Made by a program: the position numbers and the translations under genes
Origin: JALYLC01 sp035696365
GTDB taxonomy: Bacteria; Actinomycetota; Thermoleophilia; Gaiellales; JALYLC01
DNA length: 64,000 nt
Direction of reading: 5' to 3'
Assembly (NCBI GenBank): GCA_035696365.1
Contig: DASRQS010000130.1
Location: forward strand, 29,551 to 93,550
Shown: positions 15,467 through 27,852 of the stretch, one piece after another
How positions within the stretch are numbered: the first letter of the stretch is position 1
Layout of the letters: each line of letters starts with the position of its first letter
Notes under the pieces: model-generated
The model's database searches: none
Told to the model about the DNA's origin: nothing
Seen by the model: the letters and a program-made list of their open reading frames with translations, nothing else

Positions 15467-16141
15467 TCAGCCCTGATCGCTCGGCCGCACGACGACGTAG
15501 CGGGCCGGATCGCGGCCCTCGCTGCCCGTCTCGACGCCGTCGTGCTCGAGCAGCACGGTATGCACGATCCGGCGTTCGGCACTGGACATGGGCTCCAGCG
15601 CCTGTGGTCGTCCTTCGCGGACCGCCCGAGCCGCTGCCTTGAGCGCCAGCGCCCGCAGTCGCCGTTCCCGACGCATGCGGTACCCGGCCGTGTCCACCAC
15701 GATCTCCCACTCGCCGTCGCTGCCCGGGAGGGCCGCGGCGGCGGCAAGGTGCTGCACGGCGTCGATGGTCTGCCCGTGGCGGCCAATCAGCCGTGCCGTG
15801 TCGCCGCCGCTGGCGACCGCCACGACGCGCGTCCCGTGCTCGGCCACCGTGACCGCGAGCTCGGGGTCGATGGCGGCGGCAATGCGCTCCACGACGTCGC
15901 GCACGCGTTCGGCGACCTGTCCAAGCGCGACGGCCGCGACCTGGGCGCGTGCCAGCACGCGCGCGGGCTGGCGGCCCACCCCCATAAGACCCCGCTCACC
16001 CTCGCTGACGGTCACGAACTCGACGTCGCCCTCGGAGACCGTGCCGGCCAACTCGCGCAGGGCCAGCAGTGCTTCCTGCCGGGCCGCGGCCACATCCTCG
16101 CCTGCGCCCTCGGCCTCGAACGAGCGCAGCTCGCCGTCCAT
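15467..16141 (-). CDS. khpB: Jag/KhpB RNA-binding protein (Jag-N, KH, R3H)
   Basis: A 224-residue protein. The Jag N-terminal domain spans about residues 5-60 (FVTVSEGERGLMGVG), then a KH domain with GRHGQTIDAVQHL and an R3H domain with PMSSAERRIVHTVLLEHDGVETGSEG. KhpB homologues bind RNA with KhpA and affect cell division and elongation; the gene almost always follows yidC. The ATG shares a base with the yidC stop (TGATG). The much longer open frame through yidC is only an out-of-phase reading. Confidence 0.93.
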   Translation of the reverse strand: MDGELRSFEAEGAGEDVAAARQEALLALRELAGTVSEGDVEFVTVSEGERGLMGVGRQPARVLARAQVAAVALGQVAERVRDVVERIAAAIDPELAVTVAEHGTRVVAVASGGDTARLIGRHGQTIDAVQHLAAAAALPGSDGEWEIVVDTAGYRMRRERRLRALALKAAARAVREGRPQALEPMSSAERRIVHTVLLEHDGVETGSEGRDPARYVVVRPSDQG

Positions 16142-16926
16142 CAGCGCTTCCGCGAGCGCCCTGCGCCCTGCAACCCCTTGCCGCCGCTGGGCTTCGGGAT
16201 GCGAGAGGAGCGCGGCTGCTTGACCTTGGGCGGCGCGGCGTTCGGCGGCGGGCCCATGAGCTTGCGGAGGGCGGCCTGCTGACCGACGGTCCAGAGGTTG
16301 GTCGAGATCCAGTACAGCATCAGGCCGACCGGGAAGCGGACCACGAAGAAGACGAAGATGAACGGCATGACCATGAACAGCCGCCGCATCATCTGCTGTT
16401 GCGGATCGGCACCGGTCGGCATGAGCAGCGTCGAGCCGAGCTGGCTCAGCACGTAGGCGGCGATCAGCACCCAGCCGGCCCAGCCGGCCTGGTTGACGTG
16501 CACGGTGATGTCCTCGATGAAGCCGCCCAGGAAGCTCAGGTCGCCCGGCGGCGGATTGTGCGCAAAGCTGCGCAACACGAAGAACAGGCCCATGAAGACC
16601 GGCAGCTGGAAGAGCAGCGGCAGGCAGCTCCCGATCGGGTTGACCCCGTGCTCCTTGTAGAGCAGCATCATCTCCTGCTGGAGCTTCTGCGAATCCCCCT
16701 TGTGCTTCTGCTTCAGCTTCTGCAACTCGGGCGCGATCTTCTGCATGCCGCGCATGGAGCGCATCTGGATGATCGCGAGCGGCAGGATCGCGAGGCGGAC
16801 GACGACCGTGAGGGAGATGATCGACCAGGCCCAGGAGAACCCCGTGATGCGGTGGATGCCGTAGAGCAGGGAGCGCAGAACGTCCTCGAGCGGCCCGAGG
16901 ATGCTGAGCAGCACGAGGTTGCTCAT
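16141..16926 (-). CDS. yidC: Membrane protein insertase YidC
   Basis: A 261-residue YidC/Oxa1/Alb3 protein of the short type, without the large periplasmic domain of Gram-negative YidC. Five hydrophobic segments are seen, including the conserved PIGSCLPLLFQLPVFMGLFF region and a C-terminal LMLYWISTNLWTVGQQ. The hydrophilic groove arginine is in VVRLAILPL. A basic tail (KQPRSSRIPKPSGGKG) follows. It inserts proteins into the cytoplasmic membrane alone or with Sec. It overlaps yidD by 4 nt and khpB by 1 nt. Confidence 0.96.
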   Translation of the reverse strand: MSNLVLLSILGPLEDVLRSLLYGIHRITGFSWAWSIISLTVVVRLAILPLAIIQMRSMRGMQKIAPELQKLKQKHKGDSQKLQQEMMLLYKEHGVNPIGSCLPLLFQLPVFMGLFFVLRSFAHNPPPGDLSFLGGFIEDITVHVNQAGWAGWVLIAAYVLSQLGSTLLMPTGADPQQQMMRRLFMVMPFIFVFFVVRFPVGLMLYWISTNLWTVGQQAALRKLMGPPPNAAPPKVKQPRSSRIPKPSGGKGLQGAGRSRKR

Positions 16927-17162
16927 CGCGGCACCACCGGGTCGACCGGGTCATGGCGCGAGAACGGGTGGCAGTGGCTGAGCCGGCGCAGCGCCATCAG
17001 CGAGCCCCGCCAGGGCCCGTGCATCCGGATCGCCTGCTCGGCATAGCGCGAGCAACTGGGCTCGAAACGGCAGGTCGCCGGGCCGCCGGGCACGAGCGCG
17101 TGCACGACGAAGCGCCAGAGGTAGATCGGGCCGAGCAGCAGCCAGAGGGCGATGCGCCTCAC
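16923..17162 (-). CDS. yidD: Membrane protein insertion efficiency factor YidD
   Basis: 79 residues. It has an amphipathic or weakly hydrophobic N-terminus (LWLLLGPIYLWRFVV), then the family signature CRFEPSCSRYAEQAI and HGPWRGSLMALRRLSHCHPFS. YidD lies on the inner membrane surface and assists YidC. It overlaps rnpA upstream and yidC downstream by 4 nt each, as in many genomes. Confidence 0.95.
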   Translation of the reverse strand: MRRIALWLLLGPIYLWRFVVHALVPGGPATCRFEPSCSRYAEQAIRMHGPWRGSLMALRRLSHCHPFSRHDPVDPVVPR

Positions 17163-17533
17163 GCAGCGCCCCCAGTGGCTCGGCCGGCCAACTCGCGCAA
17201 CTCCGCCTCGAGCCAGTCCAGGCGCTCGCTCTCGAGCGCCTCGGCGAGGCCCGGGCGCGCGACGATCACGAGATCGACGTCGGCAGCGAGGCTCGGCGTG
17301 ACGCGGGCGGCCGCCTCGCGCAGCAGCCGCTTGACGCGGTTGCGCTCGACCGCTCCGCCGACCTTGCGCGAAACGGTCAGGCCGACGCGCGGCTCGGACG
17401 CGGCCGCGGACGGGTCGCGTGCGAACGCGTAGACGACGACGTGCCGGGACGAGGCCGAGCGGCCTCGCCGGTAGACGGCCTCGAAGTCAGCCGAGCGCGA
17501 CAGGCGCCGGCCGCGCGTAGCGGTTCCCGCCAC
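17159..17533 (-). CDS. rnpA: Ribonuclease P protein component
   Basis: 124 residues. The RNase P protein signature is RVGLTVSRKVGGAVERNRVKR-like: GLTVSRKVG followed by AVERNRVKRLLREA, with the RNR motif that contacts the catalytic RNA. LSRSADFEAVYRRG matches the N-terminal substrate-binding region. With RNase P RNA it removes 5' leaders from tRNA precursors. GTG start, 3 bp after the rpmH stop; the pair forms the universal rpmH-rnpA unit. The RNase P RNA gene was not seen in the window. Confidence 0.95.
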   Translation of the reverse strand: MAGTATRGRRLSRSADFEAVYRRGRSASSRHVVVYAFARDPSAAASEPRVGLTVSRKVGGAVERNRVKRLLREAAARVTPSLAADVDLVIVARPGLAEALESERLDWLEAELRELAGRATGGAA

Positions 17534-17536
17534 GAT

Positions 17537-17671
17537 CTAGGCCGAGAGGTGCTTGCGGCCGCGGCGGCGGCGGCGCTTGAGGATGGCGCGGCCCGCGCGC
17601 GTGCTCATGCGCTTACGGAAGCCGTGCGTCTTTGCGCGCTTGCGCTTGTTGGGCTGATAGGTGCGCTTCAC
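17537..17671 (-). CDS. rpmH: 50S ribosomal protein L34
   Basis: 44 residues, strongly basic, beginning VKRTYQPNKRKRAKTHGFRKRM and ending in an Arg-rich stretch before KHLSA. This matches the L34 family along its whole length. GTG start. It is the first gene of the leftward rpmH-rnpA-yidD-yidC-khpB-rsmG-parA-parB series. A TACACT hexamer on the minus strand (about 17707-17712) is a plausible -10 element, giving a 5' UTR of about 30 nt. Confidence 0.97.
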   Translation of the reverse strand: MKRTYQPNKRKRAKTHGFRKRMSTRAGRAILKRRRRRGRKHLSA

Positions 17672-17749
17672 GTGAACTCGTCGGGTCGGCGGGACGGGAG
17701 AGGCGCAGTGTAGCCGTCACGCCGCCTGGGGGTCGCGCATGTTGCACCG

Positions 17750-17758
17750 TGTGGACAA
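17750..17758 (-). promoter_or_regulatory. DnaA box, perfect TTGTCCACA (read on minus strand)
   Basis: The plus strand reads TGTGGACAA, the exact complement of the actinobacterial-type box TTGTCCACA. It is the only exact match seen between rpmH and dnaN. Confidence 0.7.
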
Positions 17759-17829
17759 CCTGGCGGGCGCTCCGGCCGGTCATCCAGGCGATCCGGCTCG
17801 GGTGGTGGGATTGCGCACTCCGTACGCCG

Positions 17830-17847
17830 CATCCAGCCTGTGGATGA
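17830..17847. promoter_or_regulatory. Inverted DnaA-box-like pair
   Basis: CATCCA at 17830-17835 and TGGATG at 17841-17846 form an inverted repeat. The right half is TGTGGATGA, one base from TGTGGATAA (complement of TTATCCACA). Confidence 0.45.
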
Positions 17848-17998
17848 CGCTGTGGAAATCTCAAGAGTGTCCGCAACGAGCGGCTTTTCGCTGTGGAATC
17901 TCGCGGCCGGGCTCTGTCGGAGGCGCTAGCATCCGCTCCCCTCGCCCCGTCCGCACGGCGTCGATCGACACCCGCTTGCGCCGTGGACGTGCGTTGCC

Positions 17999-19375
17999 AT
18001 GCCGCTAGATCCCTCCACACCTGACGTTCTCTGGACCGCGGTCGCCGACCGCATCCGCGACGACCTCTCGCCGATGGTATTCGGCGCCTGGTTCTCCACG
18101 ACACGCGCCCTCGCACTGGAGGGCGACGTGCTCGAGGTCGGTGTGCCCAACGAGTTCACTCGCTCCTGGATCGAGGGCCACTTCTCCGAGTTGGTTCGCA
18201 AGGCTGCCAGCGCGGCCGACCCGGGCGTCTCCGTGCGCTTCCGCGTCACCGACGACGAGCCGCCGGCCGCGCTGGCCGTCCCCGTCGCCTCACCGCCGAA
18301 GGCCGAGAAGAAGAAGGACGGCAAGCGCAGCCGGCGAGCCGAGACGGCCGAGCCCCTGCGCTCGAAATACACCTTCGGCTCGTTCGTCATCGGCAGCTCC
18401 AATCGCTTCGCGCACGCCGCGGCCCTGGCCGTCGCCGAGTCCCCCGGCCAGGCCTACAACCCTCTGGTCGTCTACGGCGACACCGGCCTCGGCAAGACTC
18501 ATCTGCTGCAGGCGATCGGGCAGTACGTGCTGATGCACGCGCCCGGGATGCGGGCGCGCTACGTCACGTGCGAGGCCTTCACGAACGAGTTCATCGCGGC
18601 CATCAAGGACAAGCACGTCGACGCCTTCAAGCGGCGCTACCGCGAGGAGTTCGATGTCCTCCTGATCGACGACATCCAGTTCCTGGCGGGCAAGGAAGGC
18701 ATTCAGGAGGAGTTCTTCCACACCTTCAACACGCTGCACGCGAGCGGCCGGCAGCTCGTGCTGAGCTCGGATCGCGCGCCCCGCGAGATCTCCGACCTCG
18801 CCGATCGCCTGCGCTCGCGCTTCGAGTGGGGCCTGCTCGTCGACGTCCAGCCGCCCGACATCGAGACCCGAATCGCGATCCTGCACAAACGCGTGGCCGC
18901 CGATCGCGTGCGTATCGCAGACCCCGAGCTGCTGCCGGCCATCGCGCGCCGTGTGCCGACGAACATCCGCGAGCTCGAGGGCGCCCTCACGCGCGTCCTC
19001 GCCTACGCCTCCCTCACGGGGAGGCCGGCCAGCGCCGCCCTGGTGCGCGAGACGCTGCGCGACCTGCCCGACGCCGACCGCCCCGTGTCGGTGGCGACGA
19101 TCAAGCAGGTCGTATCGGAGGCCTTCAGCATTCCCGTCACCGAGCTCGAGTCGGCGAAGCGCTCGCAGTTGGTCGTGGCCCCGCGCCAGCTCGCGATGTA
19201 CCTCTGCCGCGAGCTCACGGACGCGACGCTCCCCGCAATCGGGCGCGAGTTCGGCGGACGCGATCACACGACGGTGCTCTACGCGGTCCAGAAGATCACG
19301 CGCCGTCTACACCACGATCGCCGCGAGTACGACCAGGTCGACGACCTGATCCGCCGCATCAAGCGCCACGCCTGA
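17999..19375 (+). CDS. dnaA: Chromosomal replication initiator protein DnaA
   Basis: A 458-residue initiator. Domain I (about 1-85) is followed by a short Lys/Arg-rich linker (KKKDGKRSRR), much shorter than in Streptomyces. The AAA+ domain has Walker A GDTGLGKTH (K166), Walker B LLIDDIQFL, and sensor motifs around LSSDRAPRE and RLRSRFEWGL. C-terminal domain IV carries the DnaA-box recognition helix REFGGRDHTTVLYAVQKI. It opens oriC and loads the replicative helicase. The ATG start follows a TAGCAT -10-like hexamer with a leader of about 60 nt that lacks a strong Shine-Dalgarno sequence. Confidence 0.98.
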   Translation: MPLDPSTPDVLWTAVADRIRDDLSPMVFGAWFSTTRALALEGDVLEVGVPNEFTRSWIEGHFSELVRKAASAADPGVSVRFRVTDDEPPAALAVPVASPPKAEKKKDGKRSRRAETAEPLRSKYTFGSFVIGSSNRFAHAAALAVAESPGQAYNPLVVYGDTGLGKTHLLQAIGQYVLMHAPGMRARYVTCEAFTNEFIAAIKDKHVDAFKRRYREEFDVLLIDDIQFLAGKEGIQEEFFHTFNTLHASGRQLVLSSDRAPREISDLADRLRSRFEWGLLVDVQPPDIETRIAILHKRVAADRVRIADPELLPAIARRVPTNIRELEGALTRVLAYASLTGRPASAALVRETLRDLPDADRPVSVATIKQVVSEAFSIPVTELESAKRSQLVVAPRQLAMYLCRELTDATLPAIGREFGGRDHTTVLYAVQKITRRLHHDRREYDQVDDLIRRIKRHA

Positions 19376-19500
19376 GCAACGAGGCGGTGCATAACCGAGG
19401 GTCTGACTCGGGGTGTCGTACCAGGGCCGGGGTTGTGCCGCCGCGTGGGGCAGCGACACACGGCAGCGCATCGCGGCGGGCGATCGGCAGCCTGGCCCCC

Positions 19501-19650
19501 GCTGCCCCCTCGTCTGCGAGGGTGCGATCGCCGTAGGGCCCGCGTTGCCCCTCGTCTGCGAGGGTGCGAGCCCCGTAGGGCCCGCGTTGCTCGCGGTGCG
19601 ATCGCCGCATGGCCCGCGCTGCCCCTCGTCTGCGAGGGTGCGAGCCCCGC
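19501..19650 (+). repeat. Tandem GC-rich repeats, four units with internal hairpins
   Basis: Units of 43, 42, 32 and 33 bp start at 19501, 19544, 19586 and 19618. Units 1, 2 and 4 each carry CCCTCGTCTGCGAGGG, a 6-bp stem with a 4-nt loop (19507-19522, 19549-19564, 19623-19638); unit 3 has lost it. The second half of each unit varies on GTGCGAKCSCCGYAKGGCCCGC. Inverted GTCTGAC/GTCAGAC copies flank the array at about 19402 and 19658. Confidence 0.8.
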
Positions 19651-19824
19651 TGCAGGGGTCAGACTTATCTTCTTACCTGGGCGACCACGCGAGCCGTGCC
19701 GCGAAGTCTGCCCCCGTCATACCCGCAGCCGATCCGGTGGCCTGACTGCCGGTGCGCGAGTTCGAAACGTCCTTGCCGTGTTCCGTCAGCACCCACACTC
19801 GGTTACTGGATCGGCGGGTCTGCC

Positions 19825-19888
19825 TTGCGGCACTTCCGCCACGCGACACTTCAACCACGCGACACTTCAACCACGCGGCGCTCCAATC
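19825..19888 (+). repeat. Four 16-bp iterons in the origin region
   Basis: Head-to-tail 16-mers: two identical copies ACGCGACACTTCAACC at 19841 and 19857, with diverged copies at 19825 (TTGCGGCACTTCCGCC) and 19873 (ACGCGGCGCTCCAATC). The core CACTTC-like motif recurs every 16 bp. They resemble binding sites of an origin-associated protein but do not match DnaA boxes. Confidence 0.75.
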
Positions 19889-19954
19889 GCGGTATTTCCG
19901 ACAACTCCGCTGTGAATCCGTCGCCGGCGAACCCGGGACAACACTGGGGTCCCC

Positions 19955-19963
19955 TGTGGACGA
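19955..19963 (-). promoter_or_regulatory. DnaA-box-like site (one mismatch)
   Basis: TGTGGACGA on the plus strand, one base from TGTGGACAA, in the candidate oriC. Confidence 0.45.
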
Positions 19964-20011
19964 CGACCCTCATTCCCCGGTGCATCCGCGGGCCCGCTCG
20001 TCCGGCGGGGA

Positions 20012-20035
20012 GACGGGGGACGATCGTCCCCCGTC
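20012..20035. repeat. Perfect 24-bp palindrome
   Basis: The two 12-bp halves (GACGGGGGACGA and its complement) are exactly self-complementary with no loop. It lies between the two DnaA-box-like sites and about 170 bp before dnaN. No T-run follows, so it is not an ordinary intrinsic terminator; a dimeric-protein operator or origin element is more likely. Confidence 0.8.
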
Positions 20036-20086
20036 CATACATGGCCAAATTGCCTTCTGAGCAGGCCTTTCCGTGGCGGTCCCACA

Positions 20087-20095
20087 CCGTCCACA
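20087..20095 (+). promoter_or_regulatory. DnaA-box-like site (two mismatches)
   Basis: CCGTCCACA against TTGTCCACA, just before the AT-richer segment upstream of dnaN. Confidence 0.35.
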
Positions 20096-20192
20096 GGCCT
20101 ACTAGGTTCTAGTGGTTCTCTCTTCTAGAACAACGAAGAACCTTGCGTGCGAGGCTCCTGGGCATCGACGCAGTGTGCGCCGCCGAACCATC

Positions 20193-20198
20193 TAGACT
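20193..20198 (+). promoter_or_regulatory. Predicted -10 hexamer TAGACT of dnaN
   Basis: TAGACT followed by 9 nt and the GTG start. The leader would be only 2-3 nt or none, with no Shine-Dalgarno sequence. Confidence 0.5.
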
Positions 20199-20207
20199 CC
20201 TTGCGCC

Positions 20208-21317
20208 GTGCGTATCTCCTGCCCCAAGGACGACCTCCTCAAAGACCTCCAGGTCGTGGCCCGTGGCGTGTCGCAGCGCTCGAGCGTCCAGATCCTGTCC
20301 GGGGTGCTGATCGATGCGTCCTCGCCCGAGCAGCCGGTCGAGCTGGCCGCCACGGACATGGAGTTGTCCGTCCGGGCCAAGCTCCTCGCCGACGTCCACG
20401 AGCCAGGACGCGTCGTCGTCCCGGGCCGGCTCTTGCTCGACATCGTCCGACACCTGCCGGCCCAGCAGATCGTGCTCGCATCGGGCGACGGGCCGGGCCT
20501 GCTGACACTGGAGTGCGGGGCCAGCCGCTACTCGCTGCACACCTACGACCCCGACGACTTCCCGAGGCTCCCGGAGGTCGACCACGGACGCACCTTCGGC
20601 GTCGACCGCGACACGTTCCTGCAGGCAGCCCAGCGCGTCCTGCGAGCAGCCTCGAGCGATGATTCGCGCCCGGTCCTGACCGGCGTCCTCGTCGAGTTCT
20701 CGGGCGGCGTGCTGACGATGGCCGCGACCGACTCCTATCGCATGGCAGTGCGCACCACTCCGCTGGAGGGCGGCCCGCCGGAGGATCTCACGGCGATCGT
20801 GCCGGCTCGCGCGCTGGCCGATCTCATCCGCGTCGCCGCCTCGGTCGACGGCGAGGGACTCGAGATCGTCGTCGAGGAGAACCAGGTCCTGTTCGGCACG
20901 GGTGACGTGTGGCTCGGCGCCCGGCGCATCGAGGGGCAGTTCCCCGAGTTCCGCCGGCTGCTGCCCGAGACGTTCGAGCACGAGGTCCCGCTGCCGCGCG
21001 CCGAGTTCGCCGACGTGATTGCCCGCGTCGAGGTGCTGGCCGGGCGCTCGCCGCTGCGACTGGCGTTCACGCCCGGCGAGCTGACCGTCTCGGCGCAGAC
21101 CCAGGAGGTCGGCGAGGGACGCGAGTCGCTACCTTGCGATTTCCGCGGCGAGCCGCTCGAGATCGGCTTCAACCCGGCGTTCCTGCGCGAGGGCGTCGAG
21201 AGCATCCCGGGGGACACGGTCGTGCTGAAGCTGATCACGCCGTTGCGGCCCGGGCTCCTGACGGGCGGCACCGACGATTACTGGTACCTGATCATGCCGA
21301 TCCGCCTGGCCACCTAG
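20208..21317 (+). CDS. dnaN: DNA polymerase III beta subunit (sliding clamp)
   Basis: A 369-residue clamp with three repeated domains. The start (VRISCPKDDLLKDLQVVARGVS) and end (YWYLIMPIRL) are typical; the C-terminal MPIRL contributes to the protein-binding pocket. It encircles DNA and holds polymerase III and repair enzymes at the fork. It is expressed from its own TAGACT promoter, and recF begins 10 bp after its stop. No internal lesion. Confidence 0.97.
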   Translation: MRISCPKDDLLKDLQVVARGVSQRSSVQILSGVLIDASSPEQPVELAATDMELSVRAKLLADVHEPGRVVVPGRLLLDIVRHLPAQQIVLASGDGPGLLTLECGASRYSLHTYDPDDFPRLPEVDHGRTFGVDRDTFLQAAQRVLRAASSDDSRPVLTGVLVEFSGGVLTMAATDSYRMAVRTTPLEGGPPEDLTAIVPARALADLIRVAASVDGEGLEIVVEENQVLFGTGDVWLGARRIEGQFPEFRRLLPETFEHEVPLPRAEFADVIARVEVLAGRSPLRLAFTPGELTVSAQTQEVGEGRESLPCDFRGEPLEIGFNPAFLREGVESIPGDTVVLKLITPLRPGLLTGGTDDYWYLIMPIRLAT

Positions 21318-21327
21318 ACGCGCTGCA

Positions 21328-22410
21328 GTGCGCGTCGAGCACGTCCGCGCCACGGACTTCCGCTGCTACGACCGGCTCGACTGCGCGCTGGGCGGCGAGG
21401 TGCTCGCGATCGTCGGGCGCAACGGCGCCGGCAAGACGAGCCTGCTCGAGGCGGTGCATTTCGCAGCACTCGGCTGGTCGCCCCGCACCTCGGACGACGC
21501 GCGGGTCGTCCGCATCGGCGCCGAGGTCACGCGCGTCGAGTTGACCGGCTCGCTGCGCGGCGTCCCGACCACGTGGGCCGTGGGCTTCCAGCCGGGGCAG
21601 CCGAAGCGCGCGACCGTCGACGGCGCGACCGTCGCGACCATTGATGCGCTCGCAGAGCACGCCGCGGTGCTCGTGTTCACGCCGGAGCGGCTAGCCGTGA
21701 TGAAGGGCGCCCCGGCGCTCCGCCGGCGCTACCTCGACCGCGCCGTCGCGCGCTCCTGGCCGCGCTACGCGGCCGTCGCCGGCGCCTATGCCGGCGCGCT
21801 GCAGCAGCGCAACCAGTTGCTGCGGCGGCTGCGCGCCGGCGGGCGGGCGCACGACGCGCTCCCGCCCTGGGAGGCCCAGCTGGCCCAGCTCGGAGCGGAG
21901 ATGCGGCGGGCCCGCGGCCGCCTCGTCACCGCGCTGCGCGAGCCCTTCGCGTTGCATCTCGCGGAGATCGGAGGCCTCGAGGAGCCGGTGGAGCTGCGCT
22001 ACGAGGCGCGCGGGCCCGAGGACGAGGCGGGCCAGCTGGCCGAGCTGGAGGCGCGGCGCGCGGGCGACATCGAGCGGGGAGCGACGTCGTCGGGGCCGCA
22101 TCACGACGAGCTCGCGTTCGCGCAGGGCGAGCGCGACCTGCGCAGCTACGGCTCGCAGGGCGAGCAGCGCTCCGCGGTGCTGGCGCTGCTCACGGCCGAG
22201 GCCGATCTCGTGCACGAGGTGCGCGGCATGCGCCCGTTACTGCTGCTCGACGACGTCGCCAGCGAGCTCGACCTCGGCCGCGCCCAGAGCCTGCTGGCGC
22301 TGCTGCGGGCCCGCGGTCAGGTGCTCGTGACCGCTACGGACACCCATCAGCTCGGGGAGGCCTGCGATCGCGTCATCCGCGTCGACGGCGGGCAGGCGCA
22401 TGCGGGATGA
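21328..22410 (+). CDS. recF: DNA replication and repair protein RecF
   Basis: A 360-residue SMC-like ATPase. Walker A is GRNGAGKTSLLEA near residue 30, the signature region is SSGPHHDELAF, and Walker B is LLLDDVASELD with the D loop. It loads RecA at single-strand gaps together with RecO and RecR. GTG start. The dnaN stop TAG begins a TAGACG hexamer that lies 7 nt before this GTG, so an internal leaderless promoter is conceivable as well as co-transcription with dnaN. Confidence 0.96.
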   Translation: MRVEHVRATDFRCYDRLDCALGGEVLAIVGRNGAGKTSLLEAVHFAALGWSPRTSDDARVVRIGAEVTRVELTGSLRGVPTTWAVGFQPGQPKRATVDGATVATIDALAEHAAVLVFTPERLAVMKGAPALRRRYLDRAVARSWPRYAAVAGAYAGALQQRNQLLRRLRAGGRAHDALPPWEAQLAQLGAEMRRARGRLVTALREPFALHLAEIGGLEEPVELRYEARGPEDEAGQLAELEARRAGDIERGATSSGPHHDELAFAQGERDLRSYGSQGEQRSAVLALLTAEADLVHEVRGMRPLLLLDDVASELDLGRAQSLLALLRARGQVLVTATDTHQLGEACDRVIRVDGGQAHAG

Positions 22411-22720
22411 TGCCCGGGTGAGCGGCCTCGAGGACATCGGCTCGATCCTCGGCCGCGCGCTCGGCACATCGCCGCCGGATGCGCGCCTGGCAGCGGTCTG
22501 CAGCGCCTGGCGCAGGGCCGCCGGAGCGCTCGCAGACGAGGTCTGGCCGGCGCGCTTCGCGCGCGACGGCGGACTGATCCTCAACTGCTCCAGCTCGGTG
22601 CTCGCAGGCGACTGCAACATGCGCTCCCCGGAGCTGCTCGCACGCCTCCGCGAGCAGGCCTGCGAGCTGCCTGCGCTGCGCTTCCGCGTGGGCCCGGTAC
22701 CGGGGCCTGGTGGCGGGTAG
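22400..22720 (+). CDS. DciA-like protein (DUF721)
   Basis: 106 residues overlapping the end of recF by 11 nt and preceding gyrB, where actinobacteria carry a DUF721 gene. The DUF721 core is visible (AVCSAWRRAAGALADEVWPARF, then GGLILNCSSSVLAGDC). DciA proteins recruit or load the replicative helicase in bacteria lacking DnaC. A GTG at 22418 (VSGLEDIGS) is an equally plausible start. It is shorter than mycobacterial homologues, lacking a long N-terminal tail. Confidence 0.8.
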   Translation: MRDDARVSGLEDIGSILGRALGTSPPDARLAAVCSAWRRAAGALADEVWPARFARDGGLILNCSSSVLAGDCNMRSPELLARLREQACELPALRFRVGPVPGPGGG

Positions 22721-22736
22721 CGACCGGCCGGATTGC

Positions 22737-22742
22737 TAGTAT
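22737..22742 (+). promoter_or_regulatory. Predicted -10 hexamer TAGTAT of gyrB
   Basis: TAGTAT about 46 nt before the TTG start. The leader is locally AT-rich (CAATTTTGGGACTGCATC), unlike its surroundings, and may host supercoiling-dependent regulation. Confidence 0.45.
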
Positions 22743-22788
22743 TCATCCGGGTTTCTCCCCCCATCAACCGCAATTTTGGGACTGCATC

Positions 22789-25212
<2,424 letters not shown>

Positions 25213-25227
25213 AGACCTAGGAGCTAC

Positions 25228-27848
<2,621 letters not shown>

Positions 27849-27852
<4 letters not shown>

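Larger units (their letters stand above)
17672..17998. other. rpmH-dnaA intergenic region with DnaA-box-like sites
   Basis: 327 bp between divergent rpmH and dnaA, visibly less GC-rich than the coding DNA. It holds one perfect DnaA box (17750), a TGTGGATGA at 17839 that is half of an inverted pair, and weaker TGTGGAAAT and TGTGGAATC copies at 17851 and 17892. It also carries the outward promoters: TACACT for rpmH and TAGCAT (17927-17932) for dnaA. It may be part of a two-part origin or serve DnaA autoregulation. Confidence 0.6.
19376..20207. other. Candidate oriC: dnaA-dnaN intergenic region
   Basis: 832 bp without a credible gene between dnaA and dnaN, the usual place for oriC in actinobacteria. 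In order it contains hairpin-bearing tandem repeats (19501-19650), four 16-bp iterons (19825-19888), a DnaA-box-like TGTGGACGA (19955), a perfect 24-bp palindrome (20012-20035), an inverted DnaA-box-like CCGTCCACA (20087), and an AT-richer segment (about 20098-20142) that could unwind. Exact DnaA boxes are few, so this rests on context and repeats. Minimal-origin boundaries cannot be set by reading. Confidence 0.6.

Noticed and set aside
19501..19650. CRISPR array or minisatellite gene in the dnaA-dnaN gap
   Set aside because: Units are contiguous with no unique spacers, and no cas genes occur in the window.
20012..20035. Intrinsic terminator for dnaA
   Set aside because: The palindrome has no loop and is not followed by a T-run; it lies more than 600 bp past the dnaA stop.
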